Source of the DNA: an uncultured Eubacterium sp.
GTDB lineage: Bacteria; Bacillota; Clostridia; Lachnospirales; Lachnospiraceae
Direction: 5' to 3'
DNA length: 23,757 bases
NCBI GenBank assembly: GCA_934316925.1
Contig: CAKREC010000031.1
Location: forward strand, 1 to 23,757
The notes below the pieces were generated by a model, which made no database searches, was not told the origin of the DNA, and saw nothing but the letters and a program-made list of their open reading frames with translations. Position 1 is the first letter of the stretch; every line of letters begins with the position of its first letter. The position numbers and the translations under genes are program-made. This document shows positions 23,502 through 23,757 of the stretch, piece by piece.

Positions 23502-23757
23502 ATGAAAAAAGAAGATATGAATATTGTCATCGTTGGCCATGTGGATCATGGGAAAAGTACCTTGATGGGACGTCTTTTGGCAGACACCAACTCGCTTCCG
23601 GAAGGTAAGCTAGAGCAGGTAAAGCAGACTTGCCGACGAAATTCCAAACCATTTGAGTATGCTTTTTTGCTGGATGCTTTGAAGGATGAGCAGTCACAGG
23701 GAATTACCATTGACACGGCACGATGTTTTTTTAAAACGGATAAAAGAGATTATATTA
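23502..23757 (+). CDS. cysN: Sulfate adenylyltransferase subunit 1 (partial, 3' end outside window)
   Basis: The first 85 codons of an EF-Tu-like GTPase that couples GTP hydrolysis to sulfate activation with CysD. The P-loop GHVDHGKST is at 12-20, followed by [15 protein letters not shown] and [18 protein letters not shown], the switch I region found in CysN and CysN-CysC proteins. AGGAGG precedes the ATG. The chain is cut by the window end, so a fused C-terminal APS kinase cannot be seen or excluded. Confidence 0.93.
   Translation, partial: MKKEDMNIVIVGHVDHGKSTLMGRLLADTNSLPEGKLEQVKQTCRRNSKPFEYAFLLDALKDEQSQGITIDTARCFFKTDKRDYI

Noticed and set aside
1..23757. Defence island, prophage, toxin-antitoxin or insertion sequence
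   Set aside because: No transposase, integrase, nuclease-helicase, toxin-antitoxin pair or phage gene was seen; nearly every gene belongs to a recognised chromosomal family in ordinary spacing.

Overview
The window looks like a stretch of chromosome from an endospore-forming, probably motile Clostridia species, most likely a member of the Lachnospiraceae. The reasons are the sporulation genes (spoIIR and a SipL-like LysM coat-morphogenesis protein), a veg homologue, AGGAGG-type ribosome binding sites before almost every gene, Bacillota-type TTGACA/TATAAT promoters, a chemoreceptor, an HD-GYP protein and a candidate sigma-28 promoter. The genus assignment is inference. I see no rRNA, tRNA, insertion sequence, prophage, CRISPR array or defence island. 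Most of the window is housekeeping or conserved accessory DNA.

Layout. Positions 1-5096: a thrH-type HAD phosphatase (minus) ending in an unusual terminator whose 5' stem arm is duplicated; a methyl-accepting chemotaxis protein with a basic N-terminal tail; an AIM24-family protein (minus); and an alpha/beta-hydrolase-like gene overlapping a short membrane-anchored rmuC. Positions 5204-9384: a compact pantothenate/coenzyme A operon, panG(DUF2520)-panB-panC-panD-coaBC, covering ketoisovalerate to 4'-phosphopantetheine except the pantothenate kinase step. Positions 9451-11338: veg and the SipL-like spore protein. Positions 11415-12970 (minus): an unrecognised repeat-poor protein behind a sigma-28-like promoter, and ispE.

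Positions 13099-17196: spoIIR, then a tight operon ddl-DUF1934-dapF-HD-GYP that joins peptidoglycan precursor synthesis to a putative cyclic-di-GMP phosphodiesterase. Positions 17207-20295: an AEC-family transporter (minus), araD with a near-consensus promoter, and an AGCS alanine/glycine symporter (minus). Positions 20432-23757: a two-domain CHR (chromate/oxyanion) transporter, a DUF5662 protein with an HD-like histidine/aspartate pattern, and the sulfate adenylyltransferase genes cysD and cysN, the last cut by the window edge.

The parts most worth following up are the duplicated-arm terminator, the DUF2520 protein as the missing ketopantoate reductase, the sigma-28-linked unknown protein, the HD-GYP gene translationally coupled to dapF, and the CHR/DUF5662/cysDN neighbourhood with a perfect inverted repeat bracketing the CHR promoter. 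No clearly new multi-gene system is visible.
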